64,000 bases of DNA, taken from NCBI RefSeq assembly GCF_036850765.1, contig NC_089491.1, forward strand, positions 188,828,520 to 188,892,519, read 5' to 3'. The notes beneath the pieces are model-generated. The model made no database searches and had not been told where the DNA came from. It saw nothing but the letters and a program-made list of their open reading frames with translations. Shown one piece after another: positions 11,325 through 20,739 of this stretch; the first letter of the stretch is position 1; every line of letters starts with the position of its first letter. This stretch comes from Saccopteryx bilineata. Taxonomy: Eukaryota > Chordata > Mammalia > Chiroptera > Emballonuridae. Made by a program: the position numbers and the translations under genes.

Positions 11325-11904
11325 TGTTGTAAAGTGAATTAATATTAATATTTTAGGAAATTTAAAGAACATTTTATTAATTTGGGCTAGGTGTGCAGAA
11401 AGATTTTGTAAGTGTGATTTCTATGCTTGTGTGATTAGCATAAGACCTAGATGGCATTGTGTTGTAAACGCAGAAAGAGAAAGGAGACTTGGATTCCCTG
11501 ACCTTCCCCCATACCTATGGGGGAAGGGTCAATGGGTAGCCAGGTGTAGGGAGAAGAGAATTAAATCTTTTCTTGAGCTGATGGACAATTTGTAGGCATT
11601 TGTTCCCATGGAAACCACCCCTCCCCCCTGAAAGCATGTGGTTAACGTATGTATCTCTAAACAAAAGGTATAAACTTATGCCGTGATGTCTGGTTTTCTC
11701 CCCTCTCATGTATAATTAGGAGTATATAAACAGCCCCTGAACTATTTTGGGGGTCTGCACAATTTGGGTCTGTTGCCCTGTGTCAGCCATATGTGGCCGG
11801 CATATTTAGTAAATTTCCTCCTTTAATAAAACTTGTCAAAAACTAATTTGGACTATGTGCCTCTACAAACACCTGCGGATTTGTGGATTAGGTACTCTAC
11901 AACA
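11325..11904 (+). mobile_element. 3' LTR of class I ERV
   Basis: This 580-bp LTR begins TGTTGTAAAG and ends CTCTACAACA, with a TATA box (GTATATAAA near 11723) and AATAAA near 11825. It is uninterrupted and serves as the reference for the two insertions in the 5' LTR. A short purine stretch AGTGGGGAA precedes it. The ATTT duplication follows at 11905-11908. Confidence 0.88.
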
Positions 11905-11908
11905 ATTT

Positions 11909-12630
11909 CAAACCACATCTCTGCTTTTTGTTTTCTAACTCTCCAAAATAACATATTAGTTCTAAGTTGTATTTATATTCCACTACAGTATTTTGGGTTG
12001 TTGTTAAAATGAGAATCTTAAAATCTAGCAGAATAATTTTAGTGTTAAATTTGGGAGTAGAGAACTAAGTAATCATATTACACTAATCTCTTAAAACTGC
12101 TAATAGAAGCAAATTAGCTCACTCAATATAAAACTTATTACTAGCTATCAGTTAAACTAATATAACATGCGATTTTTTTCAAAAAAAATATATGCTAGAG
12201 GTTTTAAAAAGTAAATGTAATGTTTGGCATGTATGTCATACAAACTTCCTAAGATATTATGCAACACTAACAGAAATACTTAGAAATAAGAATTTCAACC
12301 AAAATTATTCTGTTGCATTATTTCAGTTCTCAAATTAGCTTCCCTTAAAAATAAACTGATAGAAACAAAACAGTTAGAGACAAAAATGTTTGGCATAATA
12401 TGCGGCGAAATTTCCAACCCAAGAAGATAGTTGTGTATAGAGAAAGACTGTCTTGAAAGTTATTTTGAGTAATTTCAAACAGCTTAGTACAAAGACAATT
12501 AATTCTAGATGATTTGAGATTGCTTCCTCAATACGTACTGTTATTTAACAGAAATAGTGTTCATATCAAGTTTTCAGATTAGTACTTTAAGTCTGGCGAA
12601 GAGTGAAAATCTGCTTTATTGTTTGTTTTA
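11909..12630. other. Unassigned AT-rich DNA
   Basis: No gene or recognisable repeat is visible in this stretch. Confidence 0.45.
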
Positions 12631-12827
12631 TTTTTAAGATTTTATTTATTGATTTTACAGGGGAGGGGAGGAGGGAGAGTGAGAAGAATCAACTCATACT
12701 TATTTCACTTTAGTTGTTCATTGCTTGCTTCTTGTATGTGCCTTGGCCGGGCAAGCTCAGGGTTTTGACCAGTGACCTCAGCATTCCAGGTTGATGCTCT
12801 ATCCACTGTGCCACCACAGGTCAGGCC
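12631..12827 (-). mobile_element. tRNA-headed bat SINE (Ves-like), minus
   Basis: A T-rich start (the reversed tail) is followed by a GAGGGAGAG-rich block, the block CTTGTATGTGCCTTG, and the reversed tRNA-like head ending GGTCAGGCC. Boundaries are approximate. Confidence 0.75.
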
Positions 12828-12910
12828 AATTTCCTTTTCTTGTTATCCATCTTTCTATATCCCATGCTCTTTTCCACAACACTTTTGAAAAGCATTTTCT
12901 TTCTTTCTTT

Positions 12911-13298
12911 TTATTATTTTTTTGAGAGAGAGAGAAAGAAAGGGAGAGAGATGAGAAGCATCAACTCGTAGTTGGGTCACTTTAGTTGTTCATTGATTGT
13001 CTCTTATACGTGCCTTGACCAGGGGCTCAAGCCAAGCCAGTGACCCCTTGCTCAAGACAGTGACCTTGGACTCACAACAGTAGCCTTGGGCTTCAAGCCA
13101 ACGACCTTTGGTCTCAAGCCAGCAACCTTGGATCATGTTAAATATTCCACACTCAAGCTAGCAACCCTGCACTCAAGCTGGCCACCCCGCTCTCAAGCTG
13201 AAAAGCCAGTGCTCTAGCCAGCAACCTTGCAGTTTCAAAACAGGGTCCTCAGTGTCCCCAGCCAATGGTCAGTCCATTGTACCATTATCACTCAGGCT
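12911..13298 (-). mobile_element. Long bat SINE, minus
   Basis: A poly-T and GAGAGA start is followed by GATGAGAAGCATCAACT, TTGTTCATTGATTG and a chain of diverged CTCAAGCCAGC-type units, ending in the reversed head ACTCAGGCT. It is longer than the other copies because the CAAGCCAGCAACCTTG-like unit is repeated several times. Confidence 0.75.
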
Positions 13299-13326
13299 TG
13301 AAAAGCGTTTTAAAATCACTACATCA

Positions 13327-13659
13327 CCTGACCCGGCAGTGGCGCAGTGGATAGAGCATCGGACTGGGATGCAGAGGACCCAGGTTTGAGACCCCAAGGT
13401 CACCAGCTTGAGCGCGGGCTCATCTGGTTTGAGCAAAGCTCACCAGCTTGAACCCAAGGTCACTGGCTTGAGCAAGGGGTTACTCAGTCTGCTGCAGTCT
13501 CATGGTCAAGGCACATATGAGAAAGCAATCAATGAACAACTAAGGTGTCACAACGAAAAACTAATGATTGATGCTTCTCATCTCTCTCCATTCCTGTCTG
13601 TCTGTCCCTATCTATCCCTCTCTCTCTCTCTCTGTAAAAATAAATAATAAACAAAAAAA
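13327..13659 (+). mobile_element. Bat SINE, plus
   Basis: The head CCTGACCCGGCAGTGGCGCA holds A-box-like sequence and GGTTTGAGACCCC lies in the B-box position. The body has GATTGATGCTTCTCATC and the tail is CT-rich then A-rich. Flanks CACTACATCA and TTACTATATCA look like a diverged target duplication. Confidence 0.85.
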
Positions 13660-13930
13660 TTACTATATCAATGTTAGCCTATTTTTTAACAAATTTACCT
13701 GCCTTACCCTAGTCTTTATAGAAGCTAAAGCTATATGTTGGTTTTTCATTTCTACAGGTGAGTCAAAGTTCCCAAATCACTGTCAACCTGTCATTTATAC
13801 TAGCTTAACCCTAATCATATATAATGCTGCCTCACCTTTAATGCCTCTAAAACATACTGTTTTGCTTTTCTAAGGGAACTGAATCTACTGGTTCAATGGG
13901 TCAGTAGGTGAACAAAGCGGGCAAAACTAA

Positions 13931-14542
13931 TGTGGTAAGGTACCAAAAAGTTGCAAAATTAATATTGATATTTTAGGAAGAAAGGTCAGGCCTTCTGTCC
14001 CATCCTTTCCTTGGGGAGGGGAGAGAGAAGAATGTAGAAGCTTCCTGACTTACAAGGACAATGGGTCATTTAGTTTTAACTATAGAATAAAGGTTGTCTG
14101 AGGAACTTCTTTTCTCTTTCAATAAGAGACAGAATTTATATACCACCCTACATTGATTTTGGCTCTTCCTCCCTTCCTGGAATTCTAAGAGTAACATACC
14201 TCTAGGCAAAGGAGGTAAGATAGACACCAAAAGATTTGTAAATGTCTTTGATTGTATTACCTTAAAAGTTTTAATGTTTCTATGAATCCCCTAAACAACT
14301 GTTATAAGCTTAATAATTATGTCATGATGTCATGCTCCCCCCAACCTGTATGTGGTCAAAGGGTATATAACCAGCCTCTGAGATGTATTTGGCACATGAT
14401 TTAGGTCTGCAATGCCCCGTATTAGTCATATGCAGCTGGCATATTTAAGAACTCTCCTCCTTTTAATAAAAGCCTTCAAAATTCATCTGGACTTGGTGTC
14501 TCTACATAAACCCACAAAAGTGAGGTAGAGTACTTTACAACA
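13931..14542 (+). mobile_element. Solo LTR, older relative of the class I ERV
   Basis: It starts TGTGGTAAGG and ends CTTTACAACA, flanked by a perfect 4-bp duplication CTAA (13927-13930, 14543-14546). The first 50 bp and the last 200 bp (GTATATAACC, CATATGCAGCTGGCATATTT, TTTTAATAAAAG) clearly resemble the LTRs at 4135 and 11325, while the middle differs. It retains the 14-bp segment missing from the 3' LTR at 11325. Confidence 0.85.
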
Positions 14543-14699
14543 CTAATAAGGAAAAGTCTTGAGGGGTCACACAGTTCACCCTCTCCAGGACTAGGGAAGT
14601 ACATCTGCTGGTAAGACAATTATCAAGCTTATTTTAAAAGCCCCTCAACAAACTGAGTTAACAATCACACTCTGGTAATAAGACATGAAACAAAAATAA

Positions 14700-14862
14700 G
14701 AAACCTAAATCATTTTCTGCAGATGATATGATTACCTACCTAGAAAATTCAAGGGAAATAAACCCTTCCCAAATAATGTTAGAACTATTAAGAGCTTGAA
14801 AAGCACCTAGGTACAGAATTATGTCTCAAAATCAATCACTTTCTATATATCATGTATTGGTT
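14700..14862 (+). mobile_element. Old L1 ORF2 fragment
   Basis: The frame beginning GCAGATGATATGATTACCTA corresponds to the reverse-transcriptase ADDMI region and downstream residues. It is short and diverged. Confidence 0.5.
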
Positions 14863-14867
14863 ATGTA

Positions 14868-14889
14868 TGTGCTAGAGTCTGAATGTGTG
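14868..14889 (+). mobile_element. Start of MaLR-like LTR, split by provirus
   Basis: The 22 bp before the provirus continue directly into the MaLR-like sequence at 17148 once the provirus and one copy of GTGTG are removed. Confidence 0.5.
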
Positions 14890-15481
14890 TGTAAAGCCAG
14901 TAGCCACAGCCACCATCACAGCCACCTGGCCAATGCAGGTTCGCATTGGATTCGGAAAGATGGTAATAGAACGACAGAGCCAAGAACTGGTGAGCCATTA
15001 GCTTTAATCCTAGCTTGCACCCAGCGGGCAAGAAATACACACAGTGGGAAAACACTTCCCTTTCCAATCAGGGCTCCCAAAGCCACTGACTTATCCAAGT
15101 TTCCTAGAATCAAAGGTTTCTAGCTCACCAGCCTTATTCACCTCTGTTCCCCATCTCCTCCTCTCTGCACAAACTACACAAATTGGTTTCTCCTTCAGCA
15201 CTCCACCATCTTGGCTGTCTCTCCTCTCCTCCACATGGCCTTTTCTGCTCTCTCTGCTCTCCTCCCATGGGCTCTTCCTAGTACCTAATCACTCTTCCCT
15301 GGAACAAGGTGATCTCCCCTTTTAAAACTTTTTGGCAGGAAAGCCCTCCCCCAACACATTAACATAATCACGCCCATCCCAACCAAGAAGAGCAACTAAT
15401 ATTATCACCTGGGCAACAGGCTTCCACGTGAGCAGCACCATCTTTAAAAAAGTGAGCATAATATATTTTATCTGCCCAACA
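14890..15481 (-). mobile_element. 3' LTR (family A) of the small ERV
   Basis: It starts TGTAAAGCC and ends CTGCCCAACA on the plus strand and closely matches the partner LTR at 16557-17147. Confidence 0.85.
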
Positions 15482-15831
15482 ATCCACCCCTATGCTCACT
15501 TTACTACCCACAATCACACCACCGGAATCCCTGTGCAAGGAAATTAGGCACATTACACAAATTACAACAACATGACAAATCATACAATTTCAACCATTAC
15601 AAAGGTACATTTCACCAGTCTCTGAGCACTTTGCCAAAAGTGCAAAATGTCCTCAGACTTCTCTCTAGCCATGGAAAAAGCTCCCCGGGGCAGAAGGAGG
15701 GCCTCCAGCAAAGCGACCCCCCCACCCCCATCACGGTATTTTACATTGTCCAAAATCCATAAGTCCATCCAATAAAGAAGCCAGTGCCCACTCCAGTCAT
15801 AGTCCAGGAATCAGTCCATGCACATGGGGCC

Positions 15832-16458
15832 TCAGCCACTCCACTCATCCCTGCCTTCCTGCCAGGTCTTACACTGTCCCAAGAAGGAGCACATGGCAAT
15901 GGCAGTCAGCATTTCCATCTCTGCTCCAGAGAGCAGGATGGCAGTCACCCCTATGTCCCAAGATCGCAAACCTACCAGGGGCATAGCAAGTACTCCTTGC
16001 TGCTGGGCTTTTACCTTCTGGAGACTGCGGATTGCAACTCCAGACCAATTCTCCTCATCCTCCAAAGAGGAACTGGAAATGCCAGTTCCCGCAGCTGGCC
16101 TCGAGCCCCGGGCCACTACGACCTTCTGCTCTGCAGACCTTGCAACCCCAGCTCTGGCCTCGGCCCCGGCCTCCTGCCGCTGCTGGCTCTCCACAACATC
16201 CAGGGCAAACTGCAACTCACGAACCTGTGATTCCTTCTCCAGCAGCTGCTCCATTTCCAAGCGAATCTCACAAATCTGGTCGGCCTCCTCCAGTGCTTGC
16301 TCCAGCTCCAGGGTCGGCATCTCTTTCTCCCACGTTTGCTCCAGCTCCTTCCACTGCTTGGTTTGCAGGTCCCGGGCAGCCTCTTCCACAGAGCTCTTGG
16401 TTTCCTCACACATGGCTGTAAAAGTCAGCCAGCCTACGGCCCCCAAAAGGACAGCCAT
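15832..16458 (-). CDS. Coiled-coil protein encoded in the small ERV, function unknown
   Basis: An ATG at 16458 opens 208 codons ending in TGA at 15832. Visible parts: a hydrophobic N-terminal segment (about residues 2-17, AVLLGAVGWLTFTAM); then a strongly charged heptad-like region (about 18-100) rich in Glu, Leu and Gln, e.g. ELEQALEEADQICEIRLEME, which should form a coiled coil; an Ala/Gly/Ser linker; and a second apolar stretch near residues 165-195. An in-frame ATG 60 bp upstream (16518) is cut off by a TGA, so the open frame may be an N-terminally shortened version. It is the only substantial frame in this provirus. It resembles no gag, protease, polymerase or envelope I know. A diverged copy of the same sequence occurs at about 35.06-35.76 kb. 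It could be a captured host gene or a remodelled viral gene; translation is unproven. Confidence 0.5.
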   Translation of the reverse strand: MAVLLGAVGWLTFTAMCEETKSSVEEAARDLQTKQWKELEQTWEKEMPTLELEQALEEADQICEIRLEMEQLLEKESQVRELQFALDVVESQQRQEAGAEARAGVARSAEQKVVVARGSRPAAGTGISSSSLEDEENWSGVAIRSLQKVKAQQQGVLAMPLVGLRSWDIGVTAILLSGAEMEMLTAIAMCSFLGQCKTWQEGRDEWSG

Positions 16459-16556
16459 GGGGAATCATAACAGCAGCCAGTCCTCTACTCCACTGCTCAA
16501 AGGTGGTAGTGGCTCCATACTGATCTGTATTGAATCCTGCTACAGACTACACCAAA

Positions 16557-17147
16557 TGTAAAGCCAGTGGCCACGGCCATCATCACAGCCGCCTGGCCAA
16601 TGCAGGTTCGCACTGGATTCGGACAGATGGTAATGAAACAACGGAGCCAAGAACTGGTGGGCCATTAGCTTTAATCCTAGCTTGCACCCAGCGGGCAAGA
16701 AATACACACAGTGGGGAAATACTTCCCTTTGCATTCAGGGTTCCCAAAGACACTGACTTATCCGAGTTTCCTAAAATCAAAGTTTCTGCCTCACCAGCCT
16801 TATTCACCTCTGTTCCCCATCTCCTTCTCTCTGCACAAACTCTACACAAACTGGCTTCTCCTTCAGCACTCCACCATCTTGGCTGCTTCTCCTCTCCTCC
16901 ACGTGGCCTTTCTCTGGTCTAATCTCCTCCAGTATGGGCTCTTCCTAGAACATAATCACTCTTTCCCAGAACAACGTGATCGCTCCTTTTAAAACCTTTT
17001 GGCGGGAAAGCCCTCCCCCAACACACATTAACATAATCACGCCCATCCCAAGCAAGAAGGGCAACTAATATTATCACCCGGGCGATGAGCCTCCAAGTGG
17101 GCGGCACCATCTTTAACAAAGTGAGAATATATTTTATCTGCCCAACA
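16557..17147 (-). mobile_element. 5' LTR (family A) of the small ERV
   Basis: It starts TGTAAAGCC and ends CTGCCCAACA on the plus strand. The sense strand has the TGTTGGGCAG start shared with the solo copies at 2556 and 4894. Confidence 0.85.
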
Positions 17148-17453
17148 GTGTGTGTCCCCCCTAAATTCATATGCTGAAAACCTAACACCCAATGCAATGG
17201 TATGAGGACGTGGAGCCTTTGGGAAGTGATTAGGTCATGAGGTCAGGACCCTCACGAACGGAAGCAGTACCTTTATATAAGAGGCACCTTCTAACAAACA
17301 AGGACACAGCAGGAAGGCATCATCTACAAACCGGAAAGCGGGCCCTCACCAGACACCGAATCTGCTGGGCTTCCAGCTTCCTGAACTGTGAGGTTTAAAA
17401 GCTGCCCAGCCTGCTATGTTTTTGTTAAAGCAGCCATAACAGACTCAGCCAAT
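17148..17453 (+). mobile_element. Old MaLR-like LTR, remainder
   Basis: The blocks TTCATATGCTGAAAACCTAA, TTTGGGAAGTGATTAGGTCA and GGGCCCTCACCAGACACCGA and the end CATAACAGACTCAGCCAATA match an old mammalian repeat that I take to be a MaLR-type LTR. It is the outer host of the small ERV. Confidence 0.55.
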
Positions 17454-17640
17454 ACAATATAACCAGTATGTATAATATATACATATGTAATATACTAAAA
17501 ACCAATTGATTATATAACAGTAACCAAGACAATATAACAGTAACTAAGACAATATAACCAAAACATATATATATATACACACACATATATATATAACCAA
17601 TCAGAAGAGGGACCCTTCACAAAAACTAAAGAGTATAAAA
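17454..17640. repeat. AT-rich simple and short tandem repeats
   Basis: A degenerate repeat of about 22 bp (ACAATATAACAGTAACCAAG type) leads into TA/CA dinucleotide runs. Confidence 0.7.
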
Positions 17641-17642
17641 TA

Positions 17643-17710
17643 ATTATTTTTAACCCTTTGAGTAGTGAATTTTTTGTTAACCCTTTGAGTGAGGACGTAC
17701 ATGAACATTC
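17643..17710. repeat. Short inverted repeat with TTAA ends (piggyBac MITE-like)
   Basis: TTAACCCTTTGAGT occurs twice in direct orientation and again inverted as ATTACTCAAAGGGTTAA. Ends consisting of TTAA followed by CCCTTTG are what non-autonomous piggyBac elements show. At under 70 bp it is a remnant. Confidence 0.45.
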
Positions 17711-18834
17711 ATATTACTCAAAGGGTTAAGGAATAACCTTAAATCCCCCATTTTTTGTATGTGGTAGGGCATGTGAGAGAAGCCTGCAAAGTGAGAGAAC
17801 ACACAAAGCAATAACAGGCACAGAGCACAGAGAAGAGGCCAGAATGCCAATCCCCTAACAGGCCACCTTCCTGAGGGCACCTGCTGTGTGCTCCTTCAGC
17901 TACTTTCATGCTCTATGGGCCAGCAAACAATCTGAAGATCTTTGTCTACAGGGAAGATTTCTTCTTTGACTGTGTGAGGGATCAACATTATTATAAGCTA
18001 ATAGCTTGAAAAAGTAAACAGCTATCCACCTTGTCCCACGCCCCATCCCCCACACATCCTAGAAGGCTATGTCTTTCTACCAGTGAACAGGTCCTGGCCG
18101 CTGCTCCCCTCTGGCTTCTCACCTTTCCCGCGGGGTATGTGACAGCCTGCTGCCAGGTCCATACAGTGTTTTCTGGTTGTTAGATGTAGGGCAGCCCTCT
18201 GGCCACACAAGGGCCAATGAGCAGGTTCCTTTCCTCAAGCTCTAACCAATCAGAGATGCCTTCAAGCCATGGGGTTCTCTCTGCCTCAGTTTCATCTTAA
18301 AAGCTGCTCTAGGCTCTTGACATTTTGACATTCCCCAAGAAAGAGTAGTATGGTTCCTGCTGTCAATGTCCTTTACTCATCACAGTACTATTTGTTCCTA
18401 GGAAACTTCATGGAATCCAAACTGAAACGGAATTTCCCTGGTGGCCCGTTCCTACAAGCCAAGGGGAACTACTGGTGAAGATACAACCTCCTCCCTATGC
18501 CTAGTTTATGTAATGGCCTAGACTGAATTTCAGCTACCCTGAGCGGCCCTCGGCTGTGCCTGGTCCCTAGCAGCAACATAAGGCCTCTTAAGGCCCCAAG
18601 AGTGACAGCACCATTCAGGTTACTGGAGAGTAGGGTCCAGGGCAGAACCAGGAAATCAGTGACAGAATTCCAGGGATGGGTTGGCATGGGCCACACTGGC
18701 TACTAACATGCAATCCCCTACAAGTGCCTGCAGCAAAGGCCCATCTGCCCTCCAAAGTGACAGCTGAGCTCTGCTCTGAAATTCCCTGTACTGGCCACCC
18801 CCAGTGAGTGATGCTTGTCCTCAGGTATCCATAT
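17711..18834. other. Unassigned single-copy-looking DNA
   Basis: No coding gene or clear repeat is seen. Base composition is moderate and open frames are short and unconvincing. Confidence 0.45.
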
Positions 18835-19118
18835 GGCTCCTCTTTCATCCTCTTCATGCTCTGCTCAGGGTCCCCTGTCAGGGAGGCTTTCCCTGAGCAC
18901 CCTATTTGACACAGCAAGTCCCCACACTACCCTCCTTCTCGCCCTCTCTGATACACTGTTCTCCATAGCACTATTGCCAACTGATACATTAAATGGTTTA
19001 GTTCACTTTATCCATCATACCATAATGGACACAGTTTTTGTCCATTTTGTTCACTGCTCTCTAATATCTAATGCCTACAACAGTGTGTGGCACACTCACT
19101 CAAAAATATTTGTTGGAT
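18835..19118 (+). mobile_element. L2 LINE 3' fragment
   Basis: The order of GGGAGGCTTTCCCTGAGCAC, TTTTGTCCATTTTGTTCACT, CTACAACAGTGTGTGGCAC and the terminal AAATATTTGTTGGATG matches the 3' end of L2. Confidence 0.65.
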
Positions 19119-19741
19119 GTTGTTAAAAGCAAAGCTAGACACTAACTAAAGGCAGTAAAGACAGATGGTATTCTGTATTTACTGTAATAGGGGAAAGAAA
19201 CAAAGCATAGAACTGAGCTCAACTTCAGTCCATGTAGAAGCCAGTGGGCATCTTACAGGAAGAGCAAGAGGGGACAAACAGGGTTCCAGCAGAGTCAAGG
19301 AAATGGAAAATTACAAAAGACAGTAGGGTGGTTGGTCACTGTCAGTGTGATTAGGCATCTGTGTCTGCTAACTGGCAGTAGTCAAAGTTAGTTAGGCTCC
19401 TAACCTCCCACAGAGACTAGGAGACAGGATCCCTCCTTCCTAATGACTGCACTTCAAAGAAAAGGCTGTCAGGTCCTTGAGAAGGATATTCCTGGGTTGT
19501 TGGAGACACATACACATTTCAAAGTAGCAGAAAAATAATTATAATTCTAAGGTTTTAAAATAAATGCTTAGTAAAGGAGAGTGGGGGGGGGTATCATCAA
19601 GTGTTGGCTGAAAAAGAGGGTAAATTCATTTGACAGCCTTGAGGTTTTCCAAATAGGAATTCAAGGGGGGCTGTGTCATTCCAGGGGCATGGTCTGAGGC
19701 TGCTAGAAGCCATGATGGAATTTTTTCAAGTCTCTTTATGG
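19119..19741. other. Unassigned DNA
   Basis: No gene or repeat recognised. Confidence 0.4.
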
Positions 19742-19945
19742 CAGCAGTTCTCAACCTCTGGGTCGCGACCCCGGCGGGGGTTGAATGACCAAAACACAGG
19801 GGTCGCCTAAAGCCATTGGAAATACTTATTTTATTTAAAAATGTATTGTATAATAAATACATATTTTCCAATGGCTTTAGGCGACCCCTGTGTTTTGGTC
19901 GTTCGACCCCCACCGGGGTCACGACCCACAGGTTGAGAACCGCTG
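19742..19945. mobile_element. SPIN-like hAT foldback element
   Basis: A 204-bp near-perfect palindrome begins CAGCAGTTCTCAACCTCTGG and ends GTTGAGAACCGCTG, with a perfect 8-bp duplication CTTTATGG (19734-19741, 19946-19953). Each arm is about 85-90 bp around a short AT-rich loop. The termini with GGGTCGCGACCCC match the SPIN group of hAT transposons, known for patchy, horizontally acquired distribution in vertebrates including bats. Confidence 0.78.
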
Positions 19946-19953
19946 CTTTATGG

Positions 19954-20347
19954 GGAGGGGTCAGGGGGACTGCTATGAAAGTTGCAGTCCTTACAGGCCA
20001 AGGTGGAAGCCTAGTCAAGAAGAGGGCTCAGAGGGACCTGACTTCAGTTTGATCAAAGAAAGAGTCTGTGTCAGTGGGTGGGGTTTAGGGGTTTGTGGAA
20101 AAGGGATCAAGATAATAAGATCTGAAGACATCCTAATTCAGATGCAAGTAGAAATCATTTCAGAGAAAAATGAAAAATCCTCCACTCCAACAACTCCCTC
20201 CCAAACATGCCTGTGGTGAACACAGTATGTCTACCATTTATTCATAAAAGCTGCTAATGAAGATAAATCCACTGTTCATTCTAGTCCTTCCCAACCCACT
20301 TTTGTTTCCTGCAAGATGTTCTCCAGATCTCAGACTGCTCATTGTTT
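19954..20347. other. Unassigned DNA
   Basis: No gene or repeat recognised before the SINE target site. Confidence 0.4.
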
Positions 20348-20360
20348 AAAAGTCCTATTA

Positions 20361-20726
20361 GTGCCCTGGCCAGTTGGCTCAGTAGTAGAGCATCGGCCCA
20401 GTGTATGGAAGTCTCAGGTTCGATTCCCAGCCAGGGCACACAAGAGAAATGACCATCTGCTTCTCCACCCCCTCCCTCTGTCTCACTCTCTCTCTCTCCC
20501 CCCCCCCCTCTGGCAGCCATGGCCCAAATGATTTGAGCAAGTTGGCCCTGGCACTGAGGATGGCTCCAGGGCCTGCCTCAGTAGCTGAAATAGCTCAGTT
20601 GCCGAGCAACAAAGCAGTGGCCCCAGATGGGCTTGCCGGGTGGATCCTGTCAGGGCGCATGTGGGAGTCTGTCTCTCTGCCTCTCCATCTCTCACTTAAT
20701 AAAAAATAAAAAAAAATTAATTTAAA
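20361..20726 (+). mobile_element. Bat SINE, plus, with target duplication
   Basis: The head GCCCTGGCCAGTTGGCTCAG and the B-box-like GGTTCGATTCCCAGCC are followed by CATCTGCTTCTCCACC, a CT run and an A-rich tail. The 13-bp duplication AAAAGTCCTATTA (20348-20360, 20727-20739) is perfect. Confidence 0.9.
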
Positions 20727-20739
20727 AAAAGTCCTATTA

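Larger units (their letters stand above)
14890..17147 (-). mobile_element. Small non-autonomous ERV (LTR family A) with coiled-coil ORF
   Basis: This provirus reads on the minus strand. Its 5' LTR is 16557-17147 and its 3' LTR 14890-15481, each about 591 bp and starting TGTTGGGCAG in the sense direction. A perfect 5-bp duplication GTGTG lies at 14885-14889 and 17148-17152. The internal region is only 1075 bp (15482-16556). The sequence next to the 5' LTR (sense TTTGGTGTAGTCTGTAGCAG) is in the primer-site position but I cannot assign its tRNA. A purine tract (sense AGGGGTGGAT) abuts the 3' LTR. No gag, pol or env is recognisable. Instead there is one 208-codon frame. It must have been mobilised in trans. 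Confidence 0.85.

Noticed and set aside
13088..13230. CRISPR-like array of CTCAAGC repeats
   Set aside because: The repeats are degenerate internal units of a SINE family in a vertebrate genome, without regular spacers.
15818..16561. 247-codon plus-strand open frame
   Set aside because: It is antisense to the coiled-coil frame of the minus-strand ERV and runs into its LTR. Its composition (Ser/Ala/Pro rich) is a by-product of the opposite strand.
20361..20430. tRNA gene
   Set aside because: The A- and B-box-like sequences belong to a SINE head, repeated at 50035, 61739 and 62790; no complete cloverleaf gene is present.
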